Assembly: GCA_964613095.1 (NCBI GenBank)
Contig: CAZTFX010000001.1
Coordinates: 1-64,000, forward strand
Reading direction: 5' to 3'
DNA from: RGIG4576 sp964613095
GTDB lineage: Bacteria; Bacteroidota; Bacteroidia; Bacteroidales; Muribaculaceae
DNA length: 64,000 nucleotides
This document shows, piece by piece, positions 18,429-26,665 of the stretch; positions within the stretch are counted from its first letter, which is position 1, and each line of letters opens with the position of its first letter. Position numbers and translations under genes: made by a program. Below the pieces are notes generated by a model that saw only the letters and a list, made by a program, of their open reading frames with translations, did no database searches and was not told the origin of the DNA.

Positions 18429-20714
18429 TTAGCACTTTTTCATTTTTTCATAAACTGCAGCGTCAAGTACGGCAATTGTGGTAAGATTTACAATGTCGCG
18501 TACTGAAGCATTAATCGCAGTAAAGTGAATGGGTTTATTTAATCCCATTTGTATAGGACCAATTAGCTCGGCTACACCCATTTCCAACATCATTCGATAT
18601 ATTGTATTTGCTGCACTCAAATTAGGGAAAACCAAAGTGTTTACATCTTTACCGAATAACTTATTGAATGGATATGTTTTATCACGTAAGTCTTTGTTTA
18701 AGGCGTAGTGAACTTGCATTTCACCATCAACAACTATTTCGGGAAAATCTCTATGAAGTATGTCTACGGCTTCATGAACTTCTTTAGGTCCATGCTCTTT
18801 ATTGGTCCCGAAATTACTATAAGAAACCATTGCAATAACCGGATTATGCGCAAAATATTGAACCGAACTGTCGGCAAGACGAGCAATATCAACTAAAGTT
18901 TCTGTATCATTATCGTGATTAATAGATGTATCGGCAAGGAAGTAAATACCGCGTTTGGTATTCATTATATGCATTGTTGCAAAATGGTTGTAGCAGGGGC
19001 GAATTCCTATAACGTCTTTTGCTATTTGAACCGTATCATGGTGACCGCCGGAGTATGTACCGGTAATGAATGCATCTGCTTCACCCATTTCGACCATCAT
19101 CATACCAAAATAGTTACGATCAAACATCTTTTCAAGAGCTTCAGGATAGGTCAGTCCATCTCGTTGACGTTTTTCAGCAAGTTTCTTGGCATATTCGCTA
19201 CGTCTTTTCGCCTCACGATCATGTCGAAGGTTTACAATAGGAATTTCAGAGATATCCAAACCGAGTTTTTTTGCTCGTTTTCCAATCATTTCTTCGTTAC
19301 CAAGCAAAATTGGGTAACATATTTTTTCATGGAATGCTTGTACCGCAGCTTGTAACATATTGTCTGTATTAGCTTCGGCAAATACAACTCGTTTCGGATT
19401 GCGTTTGGCTTCTTCGGTGAAACGGCGCATGAGTTTGTTATCGTATCCCATAAGTCGTTTTAATTTTTCTTCATACGCGTCCCAATCTGTAATAGGACGT
19501 TTAGCCACTCCCGATTCCATTGCAGCTTTTGCTACAGCTGGAGATACCCATGTAATTAGGCGCGGGTCAAGGGCTTTAGGAAGGATATAGTTACATCCGA
19601 AAGTTAAATCGGTCATGTTATAAGCCTTGTTAACAACCGAAGGTACAGGCTCTTTGGCGAGAGCAGCAATAGCCTTAACGGCAGCAAGCTTCATTTCTTC
19701 ATTTATAGTTGTTGCACCACAGTCTAAAGCTCCTCTAAAGATATATGGAAAGCCTAATACATTATTTATTTGATTAGGATAATCGGAACGACCTGTTGCA
19801 AAAATAAGATCTTCGCGTGAGGAAATTGCCAACTCGTATTCAATTTCGGGATCGGGATTTGCCAACGCAAATACAATAGGATGCGGAGCCATAGAACGAA
19901 GCATTTCCTGTGTTACAACATCTTTAACAGATAAACCAAGGAATACATCAGCTCCCGACATTGCTTCAGCCAGTGTTGTTATATTTTTATCGGTTGCAAA
20001 TTCACGTTTTTGAGAGTTTAGGTCTTTGCGAGATGTTGTAATGACACCTTTACTATCGCACATTATAATATTTTCTTTCTTTACGCCCAAAGCCATATAT
20101 AAACGAGTACAAGAAACTGCAGCTGCTCCGGCTCCATTTACAACCAATTGTATTTCTTCAATTTTTTTACCTTGAATTTCAAGCGCATTGAGAAGACCTG
20201 CTCCAGATATTATAGCTGTACCGTGTTGGTCATCGTGCATCACTGGAATATCACATTCTTCTTTTAATCTGCGTTCAATTTCGAAACATTCAGGAGCTTT
20301 TATGTCTTCAAGGTTTATACCACCAAAAGTAGGTGAGATAGCCTTGACAGCCTGAATGAATTTTTCAGGATCATTCTCATTGACTTCAATGTCGAAACAA
20401 TCAATCCCTCCGAATATCTTGAATAGTAGAGCTTTACCCTCCATTACAGGCTTTCCGGCAAGTGCACCTATGTTACCGAGACCTAGAACTGCTGTCCCAT
20501 TGGAGATGACTGCAACAAGATTTCCTTTGTTAGTGTATTCGTAGGCGTCTTGTTGATTCTCTTCAATTTCAAGACAAGGAAATGCTACTCCGGGAGAGTA
20601 AGCAAGAGATAAGTCGCTTTGAGATGAGTAGGGTTTGGTGGGAATCGTTTCAATTTTTCCCGGCTTCCCGATTTTATGATAATCGAGAGCCATTTCTTTT
20701 GTGATTTTAGTCAT
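18429..20714 (-). CDS. maeB: NADP-dependent malic enzyme with C-terminal phosphotransacetylase-like domain
   Basis: 761 residues, the MaeB layout. Residues about 1-425 form the malic enzyme part, which oxidatively decarboxylates malate to pyruvate with NADP+. Motifs are YSPGVAFPC at about 34, ECDIPVMHDDQHGTA at about 155 and the nucleotide-binding VVNGAGAAAVSC at about 190. Residues about 430-761 form a phosphate acetyltransferase-like domain (KRVVFAEANTDNMLQAA; ADAFITGTYSGGHHDT). In this fusion the domain usually has a regulatory role rather than full catalysis. The gene is monocistronic with its own terminator. It provides NADPH and links the fumarate/succinate branch to pyruvate. Confidence 0.95.
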   Translation of the reverse strand: MTKITKEMALDYHKIGKPGKIETIPTKPYSSQSDLSLAYSPGVAFPCLEIEENQQDAYEYTNKGNLVAVISNGTAVLGLGNIGALAGKPVMEGKALLFKIFGGIDCFDIEVNENDPEKFIQAVKAISPTFGGINLEDIKAPECFEIERRLKEECDIPVMHDDQHGTAIISGAGLLNALEIQGKKIEEIQLVVNGAGAAAVSCTRLYMALGVKKENIIMCDSKGVITTSRKDLNSQKREFATDKNITTLAEAMSGADVFLGLSVKDVVTQEMLRSMAPHPIVFALANPDPEIEYELAISSREDLIFATGRSDYPNQINNVLGFPYIFRGALDCGATTINEEMKLAAVKAIAALAKEPVPSVVNKAYNMTDLTFGCNYILPKALDPRLITWVSPAVAKAAMESGVAKRPITDWDAYEEKLKRLMGYDNKLMRRFTEEAKRNPKRVVFAEANTDNMLQAAVQAFHEKICYPILLGNEEMIGKRAKKLGLDISEIPIVNLRHDREAKRRSEYAKKLAEKRQRDGLTYPEALEKMFDRNYFGMMMVEMGEADAFITGTYSGGHHDTVQIAKDVIGIRPCYNHFATMHIMNTKRGIYFLADTSINHDNDTETLVDIARLADSSVQYFAHNPVIAMVSYSNFGTNKEHGPKEVHEAVDILHRDFPEIVVDGEMQVHYALNKDLRDKTYPFNKLFGKDVNTLVFPNLSAANTIYRMMLEMGVAELIGPIQMGLNKPIHFTAINASVRDIVNLTTIAVLDAAVYEKMKKC

Positions 20715-20903
20715 ATCTATGCGTATTACAGTAGATTGTGATTCTTTTTGTTTTTAACAAATACTATTTAGTAGAGTTTTACAAAAGTACTAATAATTTG
20801 TGATTTGCTGTAAAAAAGTTTAATAATTTTTATTTTGGAGAGAAAAATAACATCAAAAAGTACTGAAATAAGTTTTTGTGAGCATGTAAATGTTCTTTGT
20901 AAT

Positions 20904-20935
20904 TTTGGTGGTTTTGATTATCATTATTATCTTTG
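20904..20935 (+). promoter_or_regulatory. Promoter upstream of the dxs run
   Basis: TTTG at 20904-20907 and TATCTTTG at 20928-20935 with a 20-base spacer, a near-ideal Bacteroidota promoter, 21 bases before a small membrane-protein ORF and about 250 bases before dxs. Confidence 0.75.
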
Positions 20936-20956
20936 TATTAATATTATTTGCAAATT

Positions 20957-21133
20957 ATGACTACCGGTAACATTATAAGGTTTGGCTTTATCGTTGTTTT
21001 GTGGCTCGTGTTATGCTATTGTTTATTAACAAGAGCTTCAAAAATTGATTTTATGGTTGTTTTTACTATTGTGGCGTCAGGAATTATAATTTTTGTGCCA
21101 TTATATAAGAAATATATAAGAGGAAAAAAGTAA
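20957..21133 (+). CDS. Small two-helix membrane protein of unknown function
   Basis: 58 residues from ATG 20957; an in-frame TTG at 20948 would add three residues. Two hydrophobic segments (about 6-25 and 31-47) are separated by a short polar loop, and the C-terminus is basic (KKYIRGKK), so both ends probably face the cytoplasm. I do not recognise the family. The evidence that it is real is its position directly behind a strong promoter and 55 bases before dxs, in the same direction, so it would be the first gene of the dxs-trkA-trkH transcript. It could also be only an open leader. Confidence 0.55.
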   Translation: MTTGNIIRFGFIVVLWLVLCYCLLTRASKIDFMVVFTIVASGIIIFVPLYKKYIRGKK

Positions 21134-21188
21134 ATTTGCATATATTACATTATTGCGTAGGTTAAATACCTTTAAATTGTAAAAGGAC

Positions 21189-23123
21189 GTGTCAAATATT
21201 ACTGAAAATAAATATTATAAGGGAAATTATCCTTTTTTATCTCAGATAAATGCACCTGCCGATTTGAGGAAGTTGCAGATAACCGAATTACCTGCTGTGT
21301 GTCAGGAATTAAGAGATTTTTTGATTTCATCACTTTCAGAAAATCCCGGGCATTTTGCTTCAAGTATGGGGGCTGTTGAAATAACAGTTGCTTTGCATTA
21401 TGCATTGAATACTCCATACGATAGAATAGTGTGGGATGTGGGACATCAAGCATATTGCCATAAGCTACTTACTGGTAGGCGTGATGTGTTTAATACTAGT
21501 CGTAAATTAAATGGTATAAGCGGTTTTCCTAATCCGGAAGAAAGCGAATATGATTCATTTATAGCCGGACATGCTTCGAATTCAATATCAGCAGGATTGG
21601 GTATGGCTATTGCTTCAAGAATCAATAATGATGTGAAAAAGCGAAATGTTGTAGCTGTAATAGGTGATGCTTCAATTGGCGGGGGATTGGCTTTTGAAGG
21701 TTTAAATAATGCTTCAATCAATAAAAATAATCTGCTTATAATATTGAATGATAATGATATGGCGATAGACCGAAGTGTTGGAGCTTTAGGTGATTATATG
21801 ACACATATCAATACATCGGCAAGCTATAATCGCTTGAGATATAAAATTTATAAATTTTTAAAGAATTATCACCTTATTGATGAAAAACATAAGGATATTA
21901 TTTTGCGATTTAATAATAGTCTTAAATCATTGATTACTAATCAGCAAAATATATTTGAAGGTTTAAATATAAGGTATTTCGGACCTTTTGATGGTCATGA
22001 TGTAGAACGTATTGTACGAGTGTTGAATGATATAAAAGATATGGATGGACCTCGTATTTTGCATTTGAGAACCATAAAAGGAAAAGGATATAAACCTGCG
22101 GAGAAAGATCCATCGGTATGGCATGCACCCGGAAAATTCGACCCTGAAACCGGTGAAAGAAAAGTTTCCAATAAAGACCGTTCGCCTCAAAAATATCAAG
22201 ATGTTTTCGGGAAAACATTGGTTGAGTTGGCGGAGAAAAACGATAAAATAGTTGGTGTTACTGCAGCTATGCCTTCAGGAACATCAATGTGTTTTATGCA
22301 AGATAAATTTCCAAGTAGAACATTTGATGTAGGAATAGCCGAAGGGCATGCTGTTACTTTTTCTGCCGGTATGGCAAAAGAAGGATTAAAACCATTTTGT
22401 GCTATTTATTCAACTTTTTTACAGCGTGCATACGATGCAATAATTAATGATGTTGCTATTTTAAACCTACCGGTAACATTCTGTATAGATAGAGCCGGTT
22501 TAGTGGGTGAAGATGGTGTTACACATCAGGGAGCTTTTGATATGGCTTATATGAGATGTGTTCCCAATATGACTGTTGCAGCTCCTATGGATGAACATTA
22601 CTTACGTAACTTGATGTACACTGTACAATCGGGTGACTTCGGACCATTTTCTATACGTTATCCCAGAGGAAACGGTGCTTTAATTGAATGGAATAATGAA
22701 ATGGCATGTGTAGAGATTGGTAAAGGACGAAAATTAAGTGATGGGGATAATGTAGCAATTTTAAGTATAGGTCATATAGGTAATAATGTACGGAAACTTG
22801 TTGAGGATTTAAAAATAAATGGAGTAAATGTTGCTCATTATGATATGATTTTCTTGAAACCTCTTGATGAATCTTTGTTACATGGAGTGGGACAAAAATT
22901 TAAAAATATTATTACCGTAGAGGATGGAACGATTGTAGGTGGGCTTGGAACTGCTGTTGTTGAGTGGTTCTGTGAACATGGTTATAATGTAAAGGTTCAT
23001 AAAATAGGTATTCCGGATAGTTTTATAGCACATGGAACAATTCCGGAACTTTATAAGTTATGTAAAATGGATAATGAGTCGATAAAGGACGTTGTTTTAT
23101 CTATGATTAATAACGGTATTTGA
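21189..23123 (+). CDS. dxs: 1-deoxy-D-xylulose-5-phosphate synthase
   Basis: 644 residues, GTG start at 21189. First committed step of the MEP isoprenoid pathway: pyruvate plus glyceraldehyde 3-phosphate gives DXP, using thiamine diphosphate. Motifs are the N-terminal DVGHQAYCHKLLTGR at about 80, the ThDP motif starting GDASIGGGLAFEGLN at about 160, and transketolase central (GVTAAMPSGT) and C-terminal domains. Length and domain order are normal. The trkA ATG begins one base after the dxs stop, so dxs, trkA, trkH and the FNT-like gene form one operon. The pairing of isoprenoid synthesis with K+ uptake may be simple colocation. Confidence 0.96.
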   Translation: MSNITENKYYKGNYPFLSQINAPADLRKLQITELPAVCQELRDFLISSLSENPGHFASSMGAVEITVALHYALNTPYDRIVWDVGHQAYCHKLLTGRRDVFNTSRKLNGISGFPNPEESEYDSFIAGHASNSISAGLGMAIASRINNDVKKRNVVAVIGDASIGGGLAFEGLNNASINKNNLLIILNDNDMAIDRSVGALGDYMTHINTSASYNRLRYKIYKFLKNYHLIDEKHKDIILRFNNSLKSLITNQQNIFEGLNIRYFGPFDGHDVERIVRVLNDIKDMDGPRILHLRTIKGKGYKPAEKDPSVWHAPGKFDPETGERKVSNKDRSPQKYQDVFGKTLVELAEKNDKIVGVTAAMPSGTSMCFMQDKFPSRTFDVGIAEGHAVTFSAGMAKEGLKPFCAIYSTFLQRAYDAIINDVAILNLPVTFCIDRAGLVGEDGVTHQGAFDMAYMRCVPNMTVAAPMDEHYLRNLMYTVQSGDFGPFSIRYPRGNGALIEWNNEMACVEIGKGRKLSDGDNVAILSIGHIGNNVRKLVEDLKINGVNVAHYDMIFLKPLDESLLHGVGQKFKNIITVEDGTIVGGLGTAVVEWFCEHGYNVKVHKIGIPDSFIAHGTIPELYKLCKMDNESIKDVVLSMINNGI

Positions 23124-23124
23124 T

Positions 23125-24456
23125 ATGAAAATTGTTATAGCAGGAGCCGGTGAAGTAGGTACACATTTAGCAAAATTATTGTCAAATGAGAATCAAGATA
23201 TAATAATAATTGACAGTGATGAAGAAAAGCTATTGAAATTGGAATCTTATAATATGCTTACCCATATTGGGAATCCGGTCTCTTTTAAAACATTGAGAAA
23301 TGCAGGTGCAGAAAATTGTGACTTATTTATAGCTGTAACACCATTTGAAACAGATAATGTTTTGGCTTGTGAAATAGCAAAATCGCTAGGAGCCGAAAAA
23401 GCTGTAGCAAGAATAGATAATTATGATTTCTTGCGGGAAGAAAATCGTCCTTTTTTTACAACTCGCGGTATAGATGATTTGATTTATCCGGAATATTTGG
23501 CTGCGGAGGAAATGGCTGTTGCTCTAAAACGTGCATGGGTTCGAAATTGGTTTGAATTATGTAACGGTGAACTTATTATTATCGGTGTGAAAATACGCGA
23601 TAATGCTGATATGGTGGGAATGCCTTTGCGAGATTTATTTAAAATGTCAAATTATGCGCATATATCTGCCATAAAAAGAAATCATGAAACAATAATTCCT
23701 AGAGGAGATGATTATATAAGGGCAAATGATATTGTTTATATAGCTACTACTAACGGCGATATGCAAAACATACGTACTTTATGTGGTAAATCAGATATCA
23801 ATATCAAGAAAATAATGATAATGGGAGGAAGTCGTATAGCTGTTCAACTTGCGATGAAAGTGGGTGATGATTATAAAATAACTATAATTGAGAGTAATCT
23901 AGTTCGTTGTGAAGAGCTGGCAGAAAGACTTCCTGATTGTAGTATTATACATGGAGATGGTAGAAATTTCGAAATACTGGAAGAAGAGGGTATTGAGGAA
24001 ATGGATGCCTTTATAGCATTAACAGAAAGTTCTGAAACCAATATATTGGGATGTCTTGCAGCAAAGGAATATGGTGTAAAGAAAACAATTGCAGAGGTTG
24101 AAAATATTCAGTTCATTTCAGAGGCAGAGGCTCTAAATATAGGAACAATAATAAATAAAAAATTATTGGCTTCAAGTCGTATTTTTCAGTTTCTTCTAGA
24201 TAGTGATTCAACAAATGCAAAATGTTTGGCATTGGCTGATGCCGAAGTGGCAGAATTGATTGCAAAGAAAGGTTCAAAAATCACTAGTGCGAAAATCAAG
24301 GATTTGAGTTTGTCAAGGGATTTAACTATAGCCGGTATGCTGAGAGATGAAAAAGGATATTTAGTTCAAGGTGATACTCAAATACAAGAGGGTGATCGTG
24401 TCGTAGTATTCTGTTTGTCGGGTGCAATTCATAAAGTGGAAAAATTGTTTAACTGA
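23125..24456 (+). CDS. trkA: Trk potassium uptake regulatory subunit TrkA
   Basis: 443 residues with two tandem RCK modules. Each has an NAD-binding Rossmann RCK_N part (MKIVIAGAGEVGTHLAKLL at residue 1; IKKIMIMGGSRIAVQLAMKV at about 228) and an RCK_C part (about 140-215 and 365-443). TrkA is the cytoplasmic nucleotide-binding subunit that gates TrkH. The stop overlaps the trkH start by one base at 24456, so the two are translationally coupled, as expected for subunits of one complex. Confidence 0.96.
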   Translation: MKIVIAGAGEVGTHLAKLLSNENQDIIIIDSDEEKLLKLESYNMLTHIGNPVSFKTLRNAGAENCDLFIAVTPFETDNVLACEIAKSLGAEKAVARIDNYDFLREENRPFFTTRGIDDLIYPEYLAAEEMAVALKRAWVRNWFELCNGELIIIGVKIRDNADMVGMPLRDLFKMSNYAHISAIKRNHETIIPRGDDYIRANDIVYIATTNGDMQNIRTLCGKSDINIKKIMIMGGSRIAVQLAMKVGDDYKITIIESNLVRCEELAERLPDCSIIHGDGRNFEILEEEGIEEMDAFIALTESSETNILGCLAAKEYGVKKTIAEVENIQFISEAEALNIGTIINKKLLASSRIFQFLLDSDSTNAKCLALADAEVAELIAKKGSKITSAKIKDLSLSRDLTIAGMLRDEKGYLVQGDTQIQEGDRVVVFCLSGAIHKVEKLFN

Positions 24457-25925
24457 TGTTTGTAAAAAAATCAAATATAAATACGTTAATGGTACTGAGA
24501 GTCATAGGTTGGCTTTTAATGATAGAAGCTGTCTTTATGTGTGCTCCATTAATCGTTAGTTTGTATTATGATGAGTTTGAATGTGCTAAGGCTTTTTTCT
24601 TTTCTATATTATTGACATTGGGATTGGGTACATTTACAACAAAATCAATACGTCCCAATTATATGAATATGCATAGAAAAGAAGGATTTCTTCTTACAAC
24701 TCTTGTATGGGTGGTATTTTCAGTCTTTGGAATGTTGCCCTTTTTATTTTCAGGGGTAGTCGATAATATAACAGATGCTTTTTATGAAACAATGGCTGGG
24801 TTTACTACCACAGGTTCAACTATTTTTTGTGATGTAGAAATATTGCCTAAAGGTGTATTATTATGGAGGTCTTTAATGCAATGGATAGGCGGCATGGGTA
24901 TTATATTGTTTACTTTGGCTGTCATTCCTATGTTAAACAAAACAGGTGGAGTACAATTGTTTAATGCGGAAGTAACAGGTATAACACATGATAAATTACG
25001 TCCAAGAGTAAGCCAAACTGCAATTGGTTTGTGGGGCGTATATATTGGGCTAACGATTGTTATGTGTGTGTTGTTGTGTTTAGGTCCGATGGGTTGGTTT
25101 GATTCAGTGTGCCACACACTTTCTTGTGTATCAACCGGAGGCTTTTCAACAAAAAATGATAGTATAGGTTTTTGGGATTCAAGATATATAGATGGTATCG
25201 TAATAGTATTTATGTTTTTAGGGGGTATAAATTTCTCAATGTTGTATAATGTGCTTCATGCTAAATTTAAATCATTATTTGAAAATGAAGTGTTTAAATG
25301 GTACATTATATTGTGTGTTATAGGAACTGTTGTATGTTTTGCCGATTTGTTTTTCAGGGGTGAAAATGATAATATTATTGATTGCGCAATAGATTCTTTA
25401 TTTCACATAGTAGCAACTATAACGACAACCGGTTTTAGTATTGAGAATTATTCATGGGGACAATTCTCAGTGATGATGTTAATTATATTAATGTTTAGTT
25501 GTGCATGTGCCGGTTCTACATCAGGTGGTCTAAAAATTGATAGGATGTTGGTGATGTTAAAAAACGTAAAAAATGAATTTAGTAAAGCTATACATCCTAA
25601 TTTGGTTACGTCTGTAAGAATGAACGGAAAGGTGATACCTTATGCATATGTGCAGAAATTAATAGCCTTTTTGGTTATTTTTATGTTGGTGTTAATGATA
25701 AGTTCTACAATAATAACGATATTCGGTATCGATGTTTTTGATAGTTTTTTTATGTCTCTATCTGCTCTTTGTAATGTTGGGTATGGTTCTAGTATTGTAG
25801 GAGGAAGTACTTTCGTTAATTTGCCAAACGTTGTGAAATGGCTGTTAACTTTTGATATGTTAATAGGTCGTCTTGAATTATTTACTGTATTAATATTATT
25901 TACAAAAGGTTTTTGGATTAAATAA
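24456..25925 (+). CDS. trkH: Trk potassium channel subunit TrkH
   Basis: 489 residues, normal length, with about ten membrane helices. The pore segments repeat the TTTGST / STGGFST / TTTGFS pattern (about 110, 225 and 325), and the fourth P-loop is near residue 435 (SALCNVGYGSS), giving the four-fold selectivity filter of the SKT superfamily. It imports K+ with TrkA as its cytoplasmic ring. It overlaps trkA by one base and precedes an FNT-like membrane protein by one base. Confidence 0.96.
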   Translation: MFVKKSNINTLMVLRVIGWLLMIEAVFMCAPLIVSLYYDEFECAKAFFFSILLTLGLGTFTTKSIRPNYMNMHRKEGFLLTTLVWVVFSVFGMLPFLFSGVVDNITDAFYETMAGFTTTGSTIFCDVEILPKGVLLWRSLMQWIGGMGIILFTLAVIPMLNKTGGVQLFNAEVTGITHDKLRPRVSQTAIGLWGVYIGLTIVMCVLLCLGPMGWFDSVCHTLSCVSTGGFSTKNDSIGFWDSRYIDGIVIVFMFLGGINFSMLYNVLHAKFKSLFENEVFKWYIILCVIGTVVCFADLFFRGENDNIIDCAIDSLFHIVATITTTGFSIENYSWGQFSVMMLIILMFSCACAGSTSGGLKIDRMLVMLKNVKNEFSKAIHPNLVTSVRMNGKVIPYAYVQKLIAFLVIFMLVLMISSTIITIFGIDVFDSFFMSLSALCNVGYGSSIVGGSTFVNLPNVVKWLLTFDMLIGRLELFTVLILFTKGFWIK

Positions 25926-25926
25926 A

Positions 25927-26529
25927 ATGAGAGAAAGATTATTAGTCCCATTGTTTAGTGCAATGTTATCGGGTATTTTAATAGGTTGTGGCTGTTTGGT
26001 ATATATGTCAGTCGCAAACAATGTTGTAGGTTCTTTCTTGTTTTCTTTCGGATTGATTACAATTGTTTTAAGGGGGTATTTGTTATATACAGGGAAAATA
26101 GGGTATATATGGGATAAAGAAATTCTGAAATTAATACCTGTTATAGTACTTGGAAATTTATTAGGGACGACTTTGTTATCTTTAATTGTACCGGAAACAT
26201 CAACTTTAATAGAAAAAGCTGTTTCTTTGACCGAACCAAAATTTCTAAAATCACTGTCTCAGATTTTATTTGATTCAATTGGTTGTGGTGCAATGATGTA
26301 TTTGGCTGTTGATGGTTATAGAATAAAAAATAATTTGCTTTTATTAATATTTCCGGTAATGATTTTCATCTTATGCGGTTTTGAACACTCCATTGCCGAC
26401 ATGTTATACTTAGGTTGTGCAGGAGTTTTATATACTATGGATGGGCTTAAATTCATAGCATTGGTTATAATGGGGAATGCTATTGGTGCATTATTCTTTT
26501 CATATTTTCATAAAGTAGTAAAGAATTAA
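25927..26529 (+). CDS. Compact FNT-like (formate/nitrite transporter family) membrane protein
   Basis: 200 residues with about six hydrophobic segments. Several spots match the formate/nitrite transporter family in order: an N-terminal SGILIGCGCLVY segment, FGLITIVLRGYLLYTGKIGY (the first omega-loop region), VLGNLLGTTL, and GFEHSIADMLYLG, which carries the conserved pore histidine in GFEHSIA. Family members usually have about 260-290 residues, so this one is clearly shorter, with trimmed loops and N-terminus. Substrate (formate, nitrite or another small anion) is unknown. It begins one base after the trkH stop, so it is the last gene of the dxs-trkAH operon. Identification rests on motif reading alone. 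Confidence 0.65.
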   Translation: MRERLLVPLFSAMLSGILIGCGCLVYMSVANNVVGSFLFSFGLITIVLRGYLLYTGKIGYIWDKEILKLIPVIVLGNLLGTTLLSLIVPETSTLIEKAVSLTEPKFLKSLSQILFDSIGCGAMMYLAVDGYRIKNNLLLLIFPVMIFILCGFEHSIADMLYLGCAGVLYTMDGLKFIALVIMGNAIGALFFSYFHKVVKN

Positions 26530-26627
26530 TCTTAGGCAGATATTAATATCCTATAGCTTAATTCTGAGTTGGATAGAAGTCTTTGAAAAAAATATTTAAA
26601 TAAATTAATTCTTAAATTGTAATTTCG

Positions 26628-26635
26628 TATTTTTG
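26628..26635 (+). promoter_or_regulatory. Promoter -7 element for ftsK
   Basis: TATTTTTG matches TAnnTTTG and lies 30 bases before the GTG start of ftsK. The -33 element is weak. Confidence 0.5.
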
Positions 26636-26665
26636 TAAAATGTTTAATTACTAAAATAGATAAAA

